37,742 bases of DNA from an uncultured Spirochaetales bacterium (GTDB taxonomy: Bacteria > Spirochaetota > Spirochaetia > Sphaerochaetales > Sphaerochaetaceae). The notes beneath the pieces are model-generated. The model saw only the letters and a program-made list of their open reading frames with translations, had not been told where the DNA came from and did no database searches. Where the stretch lies: the NCBI GenBank assembly GCA_945932505.1, contig CAMEQB010000005.1:1-37742 (forward strand), written 5' to 3'. Position 1 is the first letter of the stretch. Every line of letters begins with the position of its first letter. Shown here in pieces: positions 1 through 7,871 of this stretch. The position numbers and the translations under genes were made by a program.

Positions 1-3
1 AAT

Positions 4-46
4 AAAAAACCCCTCATCGGCAAAAAGGAGGAAACCGTGTGAGGGG
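4..46 (-). terminator. Rho-independent terminator, minus strand
   Basis: A 7-bp stem (10-16 with 40-46, CCCCTCA/TGAGGGG) is continued by CGG/CCG (18-20 with 35-37) around a loop that reads TTTCCTCCTTTTTG on the minus strand. Six T follow on the minus strand (9 to 4). It lies far beyond the hydA stop and after hydA's own terminator, so it probably ends the separate short transcript described here. Confidence 0.7.
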
Positions 47-96
47 AACAAAAGGAGGTTACTGAAACCGAAGAATTAACACTTCTCTCGATTTCT
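4..96 (-). ncRNA. Candidate small RNA with two anti-Shine-Dalgarno stretches
   Basis: A good promoter (131 to 103, minus) would start transcription at an A near 96, and the terminator at 46-4 would end it, giving about 93 nt with no reading frame of note. The RNA would hold a weak 5' hairpin (GAAG/CTTC), then an unpaired stretch with CCTCCTTTT (58 to 50), then the terminator hairpin whose loop carries a second CCTCCTTTT (31 to 23). C/U-rich loops facing ribosome sites are known from Gram-positive regulatory RNAs such as RsaE. The sRNA call here is inference; no family is recognised. Confidence 0.45.
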
Positions 97-102
97 AAGC
101 AA

Positions 103-131
103 AATATAATCATTTCAAAAAAGAATGTAAA
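103..131 (-). promoter_or_regulatory. Sigma-70-type promoter of the candidate sRNA
   Basis: On the minus strand, -35 TTTACA (131-126) and -10 TATATT (108-103) are separated by exactly 17 bp, each one mismatch from consensus. A- and T-rich DNA lies upstream (about 132-170). No gene start follows, only the short terminated stretch. Confidence 0.55.
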
Positions 132-204
132 CCGATAAAACAAAAATTTTTGAAAATTTTTATATTCATTCTGTAATTTCGTTAATTGCAACAAATTGCA
201 CATC

Positions 205-253
205 ACAAAAACTAAAAATTATTGGACACTACAGACATAGTGTCCAAATAATT
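205..253 (-). terminator. Terminator of the hydCBA unit
   Basis: A perfect 10-bp inverted repeat, TTGGACACTA/TAGTGTCCAA (222-231 and 238-247), extends by several A-T pairs past one bulged base. On the minus strand it is followed by AATAATTTTTAGTTTTT. It starts 14 nt after the hydA stop. Confidence 0.8.
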
Positions 254-266
254 AATATCTCACTCT

Positions 267-1949
267 TTATTTTGTATAATCTACATGCAAGAGTTGATGC
301 TCGCGCCCCTTTAGGAGTCTATCATAGCAGGCTTTTACAGCAGGGTTGTCTTCAGAGTGTCTCAGAGAGAGAAGGCTGTCTGTCTCATAGAGGCCTTTTC
401 CTCTCTTCTGTCTCACTTCTGAGTGTACAAATGGCTGACCACCACCAGCAACACATCCGCCTGGACATGCCATGACTTCGATGATGTCGAAGTGTTCGCC
501 GTTCTCTACTCGTTTCAAGACTTTCTCGGCATTCATCAGTCCGCTGACAACTGCGATTTTCACTACAGTGTCATCGTTCCCTATTTCAAACTCTTTGATG
601 CCTTCGTTTCCTCTTACACCAATCTGAGAGATCTTAGACACTGTACCTCTGCTCTTCTCTTCCACAACATTTCTAAGTACAGCTTCAGTTACACCACCGG
701 TGACTCCGAAGATTACACCAGCGCCGCTCTTTCTGTCATATGGAGCGTCAACAGGTTCTGGATCCAAATCTGCAAGAAGGATACCAGCTTCTCTGAGCAT
801 ATGAGTAAACTCTTCAGAAGTGATGACTGCATCAACATTAGGGATGCCATTCTTCTTAAACTCATCTCTCTCAGCTTCGAACTTCTTTGCTGTACAAGGC
901 ATGATTGCAACATGGAAAAGTTCCTTACCCTTCTCTTTTCTCTCTTCCTTAATGATGGATGCGAACATCTGCATAGGAGAGCGGCATGTAGAGACATTGC
1001 CCAAAAGGTTTGGATGCTTCTTTTCACAGTACTGAATCCAACCTGGACAGCATGATGTGATGATAGGAAGCTTTCCGCCATTGTTGAGTCTTTCCAAAAA
1101 TTCCTTAGATTCCTCTATTACTGTGATATCTGCACTAAAAGAAGTATCGTAGACTTCGTCAAAGCCCATTTTTCTGAGAGCGGCAAATATCTTGCCGTCT
1201 ACATTCAAGCCTTCCTTTACACCTTCCATATTTCCCATTGCAACTCTTACAGCAGGAGCTACCTGAACAACAGTCTTTACGTTTGGATCTGCTATTGCAT
1301 TCCATACACGGGCAATATCGCTCTTAGGCATGATTGCTCCTGTTGGACAAGCCACTGCACACTGGCCGCAGCCTACGCAAGGAGTCTCAGAAAGGGGCTT
1401 GCCGAAGGCCGTAGAGATCACCATCTTGGAACCTCTATAAGCAAAGTCTATTGCTCCAACATTCTGTACTTCATGACAAGTTCTTACACAGTCGCCGCAA
1501 AGGATACACTTACCACTGTCGAATGTGATACAGGAACTGGCGTTGGTCACTCTGTTGTCATCACTTCTGTTAGGGAATCTTACACCTTCGATATTAAATC
1601 TCACTGCAAGATCCTGAAGCTTACAAGCCTTGTTGTTTACACATGTAGTACAGTCTCTACAGTGGTTTGCAAGTAATAGTTCAAGAATGTTCTTTCTGTA
1701 TCTTCTGAGTCTGGCTGTGTTTGTCTTGATCTTTAGTCCAGCTTTTGGGGGTGTGGAGCAGGCTGTATATAAGTTGCCCTTCTCGTCCTCAACCATACAC
1801 ATTCTGCAGGCTCCATAGATAGAGAGGTCAGTGTGATAACAGAAGGTAGGGAGTTTGACACCTGTCTTTCTAATAAGCTGAAGCATATTCTTCTCGCCAT
1901 TGATTACTACCGGGATATCATCCACATACATAAATTCAGTTTTGACCAT
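267..1949 (-). CDS. hydA: [FeFe]-hydrogenase catalytic subunit HydA
   Basis: Catalytic subunit of a multimeric cytoplasmic [FeFe]-hydrogenase that reduces protons to H2. Residues about 8-80 form a NuoG-like [2Fe-2S] domain (C37, C48, C51, C64). A His-Cys3 [4Fe-4S] site follows (H96, C100, C103, C109), then two [4Fe-4S] sites (C148/151/154/158 and C191/194/197/201). The H-cluster domain has all three signatures: TSCCPGW (298-304), MPCTAKK (350-356) and the C495/C499 motif MACPGGC. At 560 residues it lacks the extra C-terminal [2Fe-2S] domain of the Thermotoga HydA. ATG follows the hydB stop by one base, with AAGGAGG inside the hydB end. With HydB and HydC it matches the NADH/ferredoxin bifurcating type. 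Maturases HydEFG are not in the window. Confidence 0.96.
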   Translation of the reverse strand: MVKTEFMYVDDIPVVINGEKNMLQLIRKTGVKLPTFCYHTDLSIYGACRMCMVEDEKGNLYTACSTPPKAGLKIKTNTARLRRYRKNILELLLANHCRDCTTCVNNKACKLQDLAVRFNIEGVRFPNRSDDNRVTNASSCITFDSGKCILCGDCVRTCHEVQNVGAIDFAYRGSKMVISTAFGKPLSETPCVGCGQCAVACPTGAIMPKSDIARVWNAIADPNVKTVVQVAPAVRVAMGNMEGVKEGLNVDGKIFAALRKMGFDEVYDTSFSADITVIEESKEFLERLNNGGKLPIITSCCPGWIQYCEKKHPNLLGNVSTCRSPMQMFASIIKEERKEKGKELFHVAIMPCTAKKFEAERDEFKKNGIPNVDAVITSEEFTHMLREAGILLADLDPEPVDAPYDRKSGAGVIFGVTGGVTEAVLRNVVEEKSRGTVSKISQIGVRGNEGIKEFEIGNDDTVVKIAVVSGLMNAEKVLKRVENGEHFDIIEVMACPGGCVAGGGQPFVHSEVRQKRGKGLYETDSLLSLRHSEDNPAVKACYDRLLKGREHQLLHVDYTK

Positions 1950-1950
1950 C

Positions 1951-3834
1951 TTATGCCTCCTTCACTGCACCGAACTTACAGGTTGAAATACAAGATCCGC
2001 AGCGTATACACTTCTCCAGATCAATATGGAACGGCTCTTTGATTTTGCCTGAGATTGCATTGACAGGACACTTTCTAGAACAAGCTGAACATCCTTTACA
2101 AGTAAGAGGATCGATATAGATTCTCTTTAGCTTCTGACACTGTCCTGCTGGGCAGCGTTTATCGCGGATATGGGCCTCATATTCGCTTCTGAAGTTCTTT
2201 ATTGTGCTGACAACAGGGTTTGGTGCCGATTTTCCAAGGCCACAGAGAGCTGTATGGGAAATAGTATCGGAGAGCTCCTCCAAGAGTTCGATATCTCCCT
2301 CCTGTCCGTTTCCTGCAACTATTCTCTCCAATATCTCCAGCATTCTCTTTGTGCCTTCTCTACATGGGACACACTTTCCACAGGATTCGTTCTGAGTAAA
2401 GTGCATGAAGAATCTTGCAACTTCAACCATACATGTGTGGCTATCCATGACAACAAGACCACCAGAACCTATCATAGCCCCGATACTTTTAAGGTTGTCG
2501 AAGTCGAGAGGAAGGTCCAAATGCTCTTTTGTAAGACAAGCACCGCTTGGTCCTCCAATCTGTACAGCCTTAAACTCGCCGTCCCCTCTCATACCTCCAC
2601 CGATATCGAAGATAATCTTTCTCAGTGTAGTACCCATTGGAACTTCAATAAGACCAGTGTTTGTAATATTTCCTGTGAGGGCAAAGGCCTTTGTTCCAGG
2701 GCTATTGGCAGTTCCAATAGAAAGGTACCAGTCTGCACCCTTTCCGATTATCTGGGAAACAGTTGCAAAAGTCTCAACGTTGTTAAGAACAGTAGGAGAG
2801 TCAAAGAGACCATGCTCAGTAGTGCGAGGTGGCTTGACGCGAGGGAAGCCTCTCTTACCTTCGATGCTGGCAGTAAGGGCGGAACCTTCTCCGCATACAA
2901 AAGCTCCAGCTCCCTTTGCAATATGTATTCTAAATGACTTGCCGGAACCCAGGATATCATCACCAAGGATTCCTATTCTCTCGGCCTCAATGATAGCTTT
3001 CTGTAATCTCTTTACAGCCAATGGATACTCGGCTCTTACATAGATATATCCTTCAGTAGCTCCTACAGCAATTCCTGCGATAATCATACCTTCAAGCATT
3101 CTATGGGGGTCGCCTTCCATGATGGAACGGTCCATGAATGCACCTGGGTCGCCTTCGTCACCGTTGCAGACAACGTACTTCTGATCACCCTTTGCTCTTC
3201 TTACCTGCTCCCATTTCTTTCCTGTAGGGAATCCTCCGCCTCCGCGTCCTCTAAGGATAGACTTCTTTATCTCTTCGATAATTTCTTCTTCCTTCATGTC
3301 AAAGAGAGCTTTTTCAAGGGATGCATATCCGCCGATTGCAATATATTCCTCGATACTGTCTGCATCTATTCTTCCACAATGCTCCAAGACGACTCTGTTC
3401 TGCTGCTTATAGAATGGAATCTCTTCCTGCTTTTTATAGAGGACACCTGCTGCAGAATATCCAAGTCTATCGATGTATTCACCTTCAAGCACGGTCTTCT
3501 CAAGAATCTCTTTGCAGTCATCGACTTTGACCTTTGTATAAAGCCAACCCTGTGGTTCTATTCTTACAAGAGGACCCATTTCACAGAAGCCATGGCATCC
3601 GCTCTTTTTTAGTCCTACTTCTTCTCCATGAGGCTCATGCTCAAGAGTGACAGCTACATTGATGCCATTCTTTTCCATGAGCTTTTTTAATGTGTCATAG
3701 ATGTTCAATGAGCCGCCTGCTACGCATCCCGTTCCCCCACAGACGATTATCTTTCTTGTCTGGTTGTCATATGCGTTTTTCCAAAGTGCTCTTGCTTCAT
3801 CAAGGGAGGCCCTTGTCTGGAATTTATCACTCAT
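1951..3834 (-). CDS. hydB: Hydrogenase flavin subunit HydB (NuoF-like)
   Basis: NADH- and FMN-binding subunit of the bifurcating hydrogenase. An N-terminal thioredoxin-like [2Fe-2S] domain carries C32, C37, C80 and C84. The NuoF core follows, with the glycine-rich RGRGGGGFPTG (about 196-206), the FMN/NADH motifs NGDEGDPGAF and GAGAFVCGEGSAL, and the cluster motif ESCGKCVPC near 483. A C-terminal 2[4Fe-4S] ferredoxin module (CKGCSACSRKCP and CIRCGSCISTCK) occupies the last 50 residues. At 627 residues the length is typical for HydB. The start codon overlaps the hydC stop by 4 nt (ATGA) after AGGAGG, so the subunits are probably coupled in translation. Confidence 0.96.
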   Translation of the reverse strand: MSDKFQTRASLDEARALWKNAYDNQTRKIIVCGGTGCVAGGSLNIYDTLKKLMEKNGINVAVTLEHEPHGEEVGLKKSGCHGFCEMGPLVRIEPQGWLYTKVKVDDCKEILEKTVLEGEYIDRLGYSAAGVLYKKQEEIPFYKQQNRVVLEHCGRIDADSIEEYIAIGGYASLEKALFDMKEEEIIEEIKKSILRGRGGGGFPTGKKWEQVRRAKGDQKYVVCNGDEGDPGAFMDRSIMEGDPHRMLEGMIIAGIAVGATEGYIYVRAEYPLAVKRLQKAIIEAERIGILGDDILGSGKSFRIHIAKGAGAFVCGEGSALTASIEGKRGFPRVKPPRTTEHGLFDSPTVLNNVETFATVSQIIGKGADWYLSIGTANSPGTKAFALTGNITNTGLIEVPMGTTLRKIIFDIGGGMRGDGEFKAVQIGGPSGACLTKEHLDLPLDFDNLKSIGAMIGSGGLVVMDSHTCMVEVARFFMHFTQNESCGKCVPCREGTKRMLEILERIVAGNGQEGDIELLEELSDTISHTALCGLGKSAPNPVVSTIKNFRSEYEAHIRDKRCPAGQCQKLKRIYIDPLTCKGCSACSRKCPVNAISGKIKEPFHIDLEKCIRCGSCISTCKFGAVKEA

Positions 3835-4316
3835 TTGGATTCCTCCTTGACTTTAAGACTATAGATGACTTCCATAGCCTTATCTGGGGTCATTGCAGGG
3901 TGAACTACATCATTTACTGTCATTACAGGAGCAAGTCCACATGCTCCGAGACAAGATACTGTCTCAATAGTAAAGAGCTGATCGTCAGTAGTCTTCTTTT
4001 TCTCTGTGACACCTAATTCAGATCTTACCCTTTCAAGAATTGGGACAGAACCTCTTACGTGGCATGCTGTGCCGTCACAGAATTTGATTACATATTTCCC
4101 CTTCTTTTCCAAAGAAAAATTCTCATAGAATGTTGCGACGCTGAATATTCTGGCTTCGCTCATTTCCAGCTTTTTAGAGAGATATGGAAAAGCTTCCTCT
4201 GGGAGATAGTGGTAGTGTTCCTGAATTGTCTGAAGGATTGCTATTATGGCGCTTTGTTTACACCCGCATTTTTCCAATGCAGCATCCACTACAGAATAGT
4301 CGAATGGTTCAGGCAT
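3831..4316 (-). CDS. hydC: Hydrogenase subunit HydC (NuoE-like)
   Basis: NuoE-type thioredoxin-fold [2Fe-2S] subunit, first gene of the hydrogenase operon. The four ligands C80, C85, C122 and C126 are present in the motifs CDGTAC and CLGAC. The N-terminal helical part is typical of the family and the length of 161 residues is normal. The start ATG has AAGGAG nine bases upstream. It passes electrons between the flavin subunit and HydA. A promoter with an overlapping palindrome sits about 50-75 bp upstream. Confidence 0.95.
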   Translation of the reverse strand: MPEPFDYSVVDAALEKCGCKQSAIIAILQTIQEHYHYLPEEAFPYLSKKLEMSEARIFSVATFYENFSLEKKGKYVIKFCDGTACHVRGSVPILERVRSELGVTEKKKTTDDQLFTIETVSCLGACGLAPVMTVNDVVHPAMTPDKAMEVIYSLKVKEESK

Positions 4317-4361
4317 ATGTAGATTCTCCTTTTTTATAAACTGGGCAAAATAACCCCATCA

Positions 4362-4390
4362 ATTATAATTGTACGATAGATAGCGTACAA
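4362..4390 (-). promoter_or_regulatory. hyd promoter with overlapping operator-like palindrome
   Basis: On the minus strand, -10 TATAAT (4367-4362) is a perfect consensus and lies 17 bp from a weak -35 TTGTAC (4390-4385). The sequence 4369-4390 is an exact inverted repeat, TTGTACG-N8-CGTACAA, which covers the -35 and the whole spacer. A repressor bound there would block RNA polymerase. It is not a standard Rex site, which has TTGTGA/TCACAA arms and an 18-bp span, so the regulator is unknown. Confidence 0.55.
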
Positions 4391-4436
4391 AAAGATAGAT
4401 AAATTTTTATTGAATTTAAGTTTTATAATAACTCTT

Positions 4437-5114
4437 TCAGCGTTTTTCTTTTCCGAAACGTTCATCTATATATTTATGGATGTGATAAATATAAGGAAGT
4501 CCTAGATTTGTCTCGATAAGGGAGTTGATGACTAATGTCTCCATTCCAGACTGGCGTATTCCAGTTACAAGGAGTGCTGTCTCCCATCCAAGCTGTACAG
4601 TGATTCCAATAAACAAGAGATACAGAATATTGATCTTCTTTTTGAAGAAAATATTCTCTACTATAAGAATCAAATAACCCACTATCAGGATAAGGGCCAT
4701 TACTCCATGGTATGATGTTGTTGTCCTTGATATAGATATAATAGGCCACGAAGAGCCGAAGTTTTCAGAGAGGAGCGCTTCAGCTATCCAATAGAAAAAG
4801 ATGAATACAGACCATTCCACTCTATATTCGTCTTTATCCAGCATAAGATAAATCCAGGCAAAGTTAGTAAAGCCATAGCTCATGCTGAGCCAAAATAGGA
4901 ATGGGCCTGTGGGTGCTCCCTCTACCACTCTCGCACCTAGAGCTCGATAGAAGATTCCATAGTCTACAATAAAGTATAAGAGACCTCCGAAGAGACCGAA
5001 GAAGAGAGCTCTTCTACGCTTCGAGAAGAACAACATGGCCCCTAGAATCAGAAGAAATACACAATCAATGATTATATATAAACCTGAAAAGACTCTAGAA
5101 GGCACTATGTTCAT
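4437..5114 (-). CDS. Polytopic membrane protein of unknown function
   Basis: I do not recognise this family. About 225 residues with six or seven hydrophobic segments (near 8-28, 35-55, 68-90, 98-116, 132-152, 160-178, with a weaker one near 190-205). A short SKRRRA loop after the first segment suggests a cytoplasmic face there, and the C-terminus is short and basic (ERFGKEKR). A GTG at 5120 overlaps the previous stop, but GAGG lies at the right distance (5 nt) before the ATG at 5114, so the ATG is preferred. It is the last gene of the aminotransferase-pfk unit, coupled to the pRiA4b-like gene. No clear terminator follows, so some read-through into hyd is possible. Confidence 0.7.
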   Translation of the reverse strand: MNIVPSRVFSGLYIIIDCVFLLILGAMLFFSKRRRALFFGLFGGLLYFIVDYGIFYRALGARVVEGAPTGPFLFWLSMSYGFTNFAWIYLMLDKDEYRVEWSVFIFFYWIAEALLSENFGSSWPIISISRTTTSYHGVMALILIVGYLILIVENIFFKKKINILYLLFIGITVQLGWETALLVTGIRQSGMETLVINSLIETNLGLPYIYHIHKYIDERFGKEKR

Positions 5115-5116
5115 AT

Positions 5117-6187
5117 TCACCTCAATATTTTCTTTACATCGATATATGGCTCACGCCAACCTGCTTTCTTTGCATGGTCCAGCATTTCTTCTCTTCCGTC
5201 TCCATGGATTGCCATAATAAACTGGTAGTAGAAGATCTGGTCAGGACCGAATAAGTCGTATCCCTTTTTGTAGATACAATCGGGAGCAGACTCTTTAAGG
5301 ACATATCTCAAGGAATCCAGATACTCGTCAAGGGTGAGATAACCTTCCTTGATGAGGGAGTACACATTGTCTTCCATCGTTATTTCGAAAGTAAAACCTT
5401 CAAAACCTTCTTCTGTGTACTGCATCATCAAGAGTTTATCTGTAAATGGCTTAGGAGCCCATCTTGATACCATTGGTCTCTTTCCCTTTGGCCTTTGGTC
5501 GAAGGAGTATTTCTTCTTTCCTTTTGTTGTCAAAACATCCTTGATCTGCAGGTCTGGAGAGAGGTTGTCGGAAAAGACATATTCATCATTTTCTTTCTCA
5601 AAGGAAGAGAGGAAATCGAGATTTGCAGGGCACTCTGATAGGGATACGTTTCTTCCGTTCAGGTCCAAACCCTTCTCTCTGGCATCTCCAATCTTCTCAG
5701 AAATAGATGTTTGGGCTTCTTCATAACTTCTCTCAGGTGGCATCATCAATGCCGGGATAAGTGGTGGTATCATATTCTTGGAGCCGAATCCCAAATCTTC
5801 CATACATAGGCAGAATGTGGAGTCAGGAGGCGTCTCGAAGATATCTCCACAATGATTAAGATATGTCTCAAGATTGGGGCACAGTCTATCCCAGTCATCG
5901 TCTTCCAAGGCAAAGAAGGATCCCATAAACGATGGTATCAGGCCAAAAGACCTGCTGATTATAGAAGAGAGGACTCCAAGAGGTGTTCTATCGGGAACGA
6001 GAATCCATCTTTCAACGGTTCCATCCTCCACGTTGGCATATTCTTCCAGATTTTCCAAAGCCTCCTCATTCAGCTCGTTAAAAGTCATCTTGACTCTCAA
6101 AGGGACAATCTTGAAAAAAGGCGATGCATCTAGAAAAACCTTATCCAGCTTACTAAGCGGGACGTCAATGTTGGGAGCTTTGGCCAT
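5117..6187 (-). CDS. Probable pRiA4b ORF-3-like domain protein
   Basis: A 356-residue soluble protein. Residues about 28-95 resemble the start of plasmid pRiA4b ORF-3-like domains: a strand, then a VERWILVPDRTPLGVL segment and a helix, as in the usual pattern of PPIWRR-ILVP followed by the helix. The end of the domain appears near 300-350 (QFIMAIHGDG). An acidic, low-conservation insert of about 150 residues lies between. The family occurs in IS1096-type elements and in many chromosomes, and its biochemical role is unknown. SD AAGGAGG lies 4 nt before ATG. It starts 9 nt after pfk and its TGA lies next to the membrane-protein start. No transposase is nearby, so there is no sign of a mobile element. 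Confidence 0.5.
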   Translation of the reverse strand: MAKAPNIDVPLSKLDKVFLDASPFFKIVPLRVKMTFNELNEEALENLEEYANVEDGTVERWILVPDRTPLGVLSSIISRSFGLIPSFMGSFFALEDDDWDRLCPNLETYLNHCGDIFETPPDSTFCLCMEDLGFGSKNMIPPLIPALMMPPERSYEEAQTSISEKIGDAREKGLDLNGRNVSLSECPANLDFLSSFEKENDEYVFSDNLSPDLQIKDVLTTKGKKKYSFDQRPKGKRPMVSRWAPKPFTDKLLMMQYTEEGFEGFTFEITMEDNVYSLIKEGYLTLDEYLDSLRYVLKESAPDCIYKKGYDLFGPDQIFYYQFIMAIHGDGREEMLDHAKKAGWREPYIDVKKILR

Positions 6188-6196
6188 TTTTCCTCC

Positions 6197-7510
6197 TTAG
6201 TTTTTCATGCTTACAGGCTGTCTTGTGTTCTCCAATACGTCTCTCCAAAGTGCTCCTTCAGGATTAACATGGTTACGTTTTGCCACCGCTGCCTTGATAG
6301 GTATATATACGAACCTATTATTTACACTTGATGCTATGCACTGTGTCTTTCCAGCCATTGCTGCGTGTACGGCATGGGCACCAAGACGTGCGCAGTAAAT
6401 AGAATCATAGCTGTTTGCAGGTGTGCTTCTGATAATATATGAAGGGTCGATGTACTTGATTGATACTGGGATATTCTTCTCTTTGAAGTACTCTTTGATC
6501 TTTTCTTTTAAGAATACTCCTATATCCTGATACTTGATGTTTCCACCTGCATCTACTTCTCCTGTTGGAGGAACAAGGTCTGTACCAGCTCCTTCTGCAA
6601 CTAGGATTACTGCGTGTCCTCTATCCAAGATTCTCTTTTCAAGGTGGTGCAACAAGCCATTAGGACCATCCAAGTCAAATGGGTTCTCAGGAATAAGACA
6701 GAAGTTTACGTCGCTCTGTGCAAGGGAAGTATGCGCTGCAATAAATCCAGACTCTCTTCCCATGACCTTCACTAGTCCGATTCCGTTATATGCACTCTTA
6801 GCTTCAACGTGGGCTCCTCTTACAGCAGGAACAGCGGACGCAACAGCAGTATCGAAACCGAAGGATGTGTCGATAAATGACAAATCGTTGTCGATTGTCT
6901 TAGGAACGCCCACTACAGCGATCTTGAGGCCTCTTCTCTTTACCTCTTCCCCGATATCATAGGCGCCTCTCAAAGTACCGTCTCCACCGATGGCAATTAG
7001 GATATTGATATTCTGGCGCTCCAGAGTATCTACTATCTGCTCCACTTCCTTTCCACCGCCTCTAGCAGAGCCGAGGATAGTACCACCCTTTTCCTGGATG
7101 TCGTCCACAACATCTGGAGTAAGGTCGATCATCGGCCATGGAGAGTTTTCCAAGAGACCAAGATATCCGAATGGGATTCCTGTGATTCTTCTTACACCAT
7201 ATCTATACCAGAAACATCTGACAACGCTTCTTATTACGTTGTTAAGTCCCGGGCAAATACCACCACAAGTACAGATGGCTGCATGGACATGGGCAGGATT
7301 GAAATATATCTTCTTTCTTGGACCTGCGAGTTCAAGAACATCTTCCTGGTCCTTTGATTCGTCAGCTTCGTCGTGGTCTATGTTGAGGTATATTTTATCT
7401 GTATCTTCTACATAGTCTGCGCTTCCATCGCCATGGACAGATGACATACGTATCGGATTATCGATCTTTGCTGCTCCGATTCTATCGATTGTGAATTCCT
7501 GTTTAATCAT
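6197..7510 (-). CDS. pfk: ATP-type 6-phosphofructokinase, long form
   Basis: Phosphorylates fructose 6-phosphate in glycolysis. The 437-residue protein has an N-terminal extension of about 70 residues before the core. GGDGT (175-179) has Gly where PPi-dependent enzymes have Asp, which argues for ATP. PKTIDND (203-209) has the catalytic Asp and a Lys where bacterial PfkA has Gly. MGRESGF binds the sugar phosphate. This Gly/Lys mix is known from the long PFK clade of trypanosomes, plants and spirochaetes, which use ATP. A longer frame from a TTG at 7525 exists, but AGGAGG lies 6 nt before the ATG at 7510, so I use that start. It overlaps the end of the ModE-like gene by 8 nt. Confidence 0.9.
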   Translation of the reverse strand: MIKQEFTIDRIGAAKIDNPIRMSSVHGDGSADYVEDTDKIYLNIDHDEADESKDQEDVLELAGPRKKIYFNPAHVHAAICTCGGICPGLNNVIRSVVRCFWYRYGVRRITGIPFGYLGLLENSPWPMIDLTPDVVDDIQEKGGTILGSARGGGKEVEQIVDTLERQNINILIAIGGDGTLRGAYDIGEEVKRRGLKIAVVGVPKTIDNDLSFIDTSFGFDTAVASAVPAVRGAHVEAKSAYNGIGLVKVMGRESGFIAAHTSLAQSDVNFCLIPENPFDLDGPNGLLHHLEKRILDRGHAVILVAEGAGTDLVPPTGEVDAGGNIKYQDIGVFLKEKIKEYFKEKNIPVSIKYIDPSYIIRSTPANSYDSIYCARLGAHAVHAAMAGKTQCIASSVNNRFVYIPIKAAVAKRNHVNPEGALWRDVLENTRQPVSMKN

Positions 7511-7871
7511 TTCTATCCTCCTCAATCAAAGTCTCCACTTTTTCTCTAAATTTAACAAACTCTTTTTCTGCAGCTTCTTTTGCAGAAGTCTGGAATTCTC
7601 TATAGAGTTCCATATAGTTTCGGGCAAAAGGGGTAAGCTCCAAGCCTTCTCTACTGGCTCCTCCCCTCTTTCTCTCCACAAATGGTCTCCCCACCTCTTC
7701 TTCTAGTCTTTTAAGCATACCATAAGCTTTGGAATAAGAAAGACCCATATTTATACTTGCCGAACGAAGCGACTTGGACTTGTCTATTTCTTCCAATAGC
7801 CATAGGACTCCGATGCCCATGTACTTCTTGCCGTCACTGCCTGTTATGTAGAGTTTGGTATCTAGCTCCAT
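7503..7871 (-). CDS. ModE-type winged-helix DNA-binding protein
   Basis: A 122-residue protein matching the N-terminal winged helix-turn-helix of ModE and LysR regulators: LEEIDKSKSLRSASINMGLS followed by the YSKAYGMLKRLEEEVG recognition helix, then the wing (GGASREGLELTPFA) and a dimerisation helix to the end. The molybdate-binding MOP domains of true ModE are absent, so the ligand is unknown. The ATG lies inside the last codons of the aminotransferase gene (10-nt overlap), and its own stop lies 8 nt inside pfk. This arrangement implies coupled translation and a role tied to this carbon/nitrogen operon. Confidence 0.8.
   Translation of the reverse strand: MELDTKLYITGSDGKKYMGIGVLWLLEEIDKSKSLRSASINMGLSYSKAYGMLKRLEEEVGRPFVERKRGGASREGLELTPFARNYMELYREFQTSAKEAAEKEFVKFREKVETLIEEDRND

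Noticed and set aside
22-62. Two AAAAGGAGG sequences on the plus strand as ribosome sites
   Set aside because: The first is followed by GTG TGA (start then stop) and the second by no start codon, so no plus-strand gene is supported; the minus-strand RNA reading is better.
423-1055. Plus-strand open frame of about 210 codons opposite hydA
   Set aside because: It lies wholly within the well-supported hydA frame, has no ribosome site, and its product has no family pattern.
2170-3043. Long plus-strand frames opposite hydB
   Set aside because: These are reverse-strand shadows of a strongly conserved gene; their Cys- and Ser-rich product is typical of such shadows.
4369-4390. Rex binding site at hyd
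   Set aside because: The arms TTGTACG/CGTACAA and the 22-bp span do not fit the 18-bp Rex consensus TTGTGA-N6-TCACAA.
5117-6187. Insertion sequence, because of the pRiA4b ORF-3-like domain
   Set aside because: No transposase, terminal inverted repeats or target duplications; the gene is packed within an operon.
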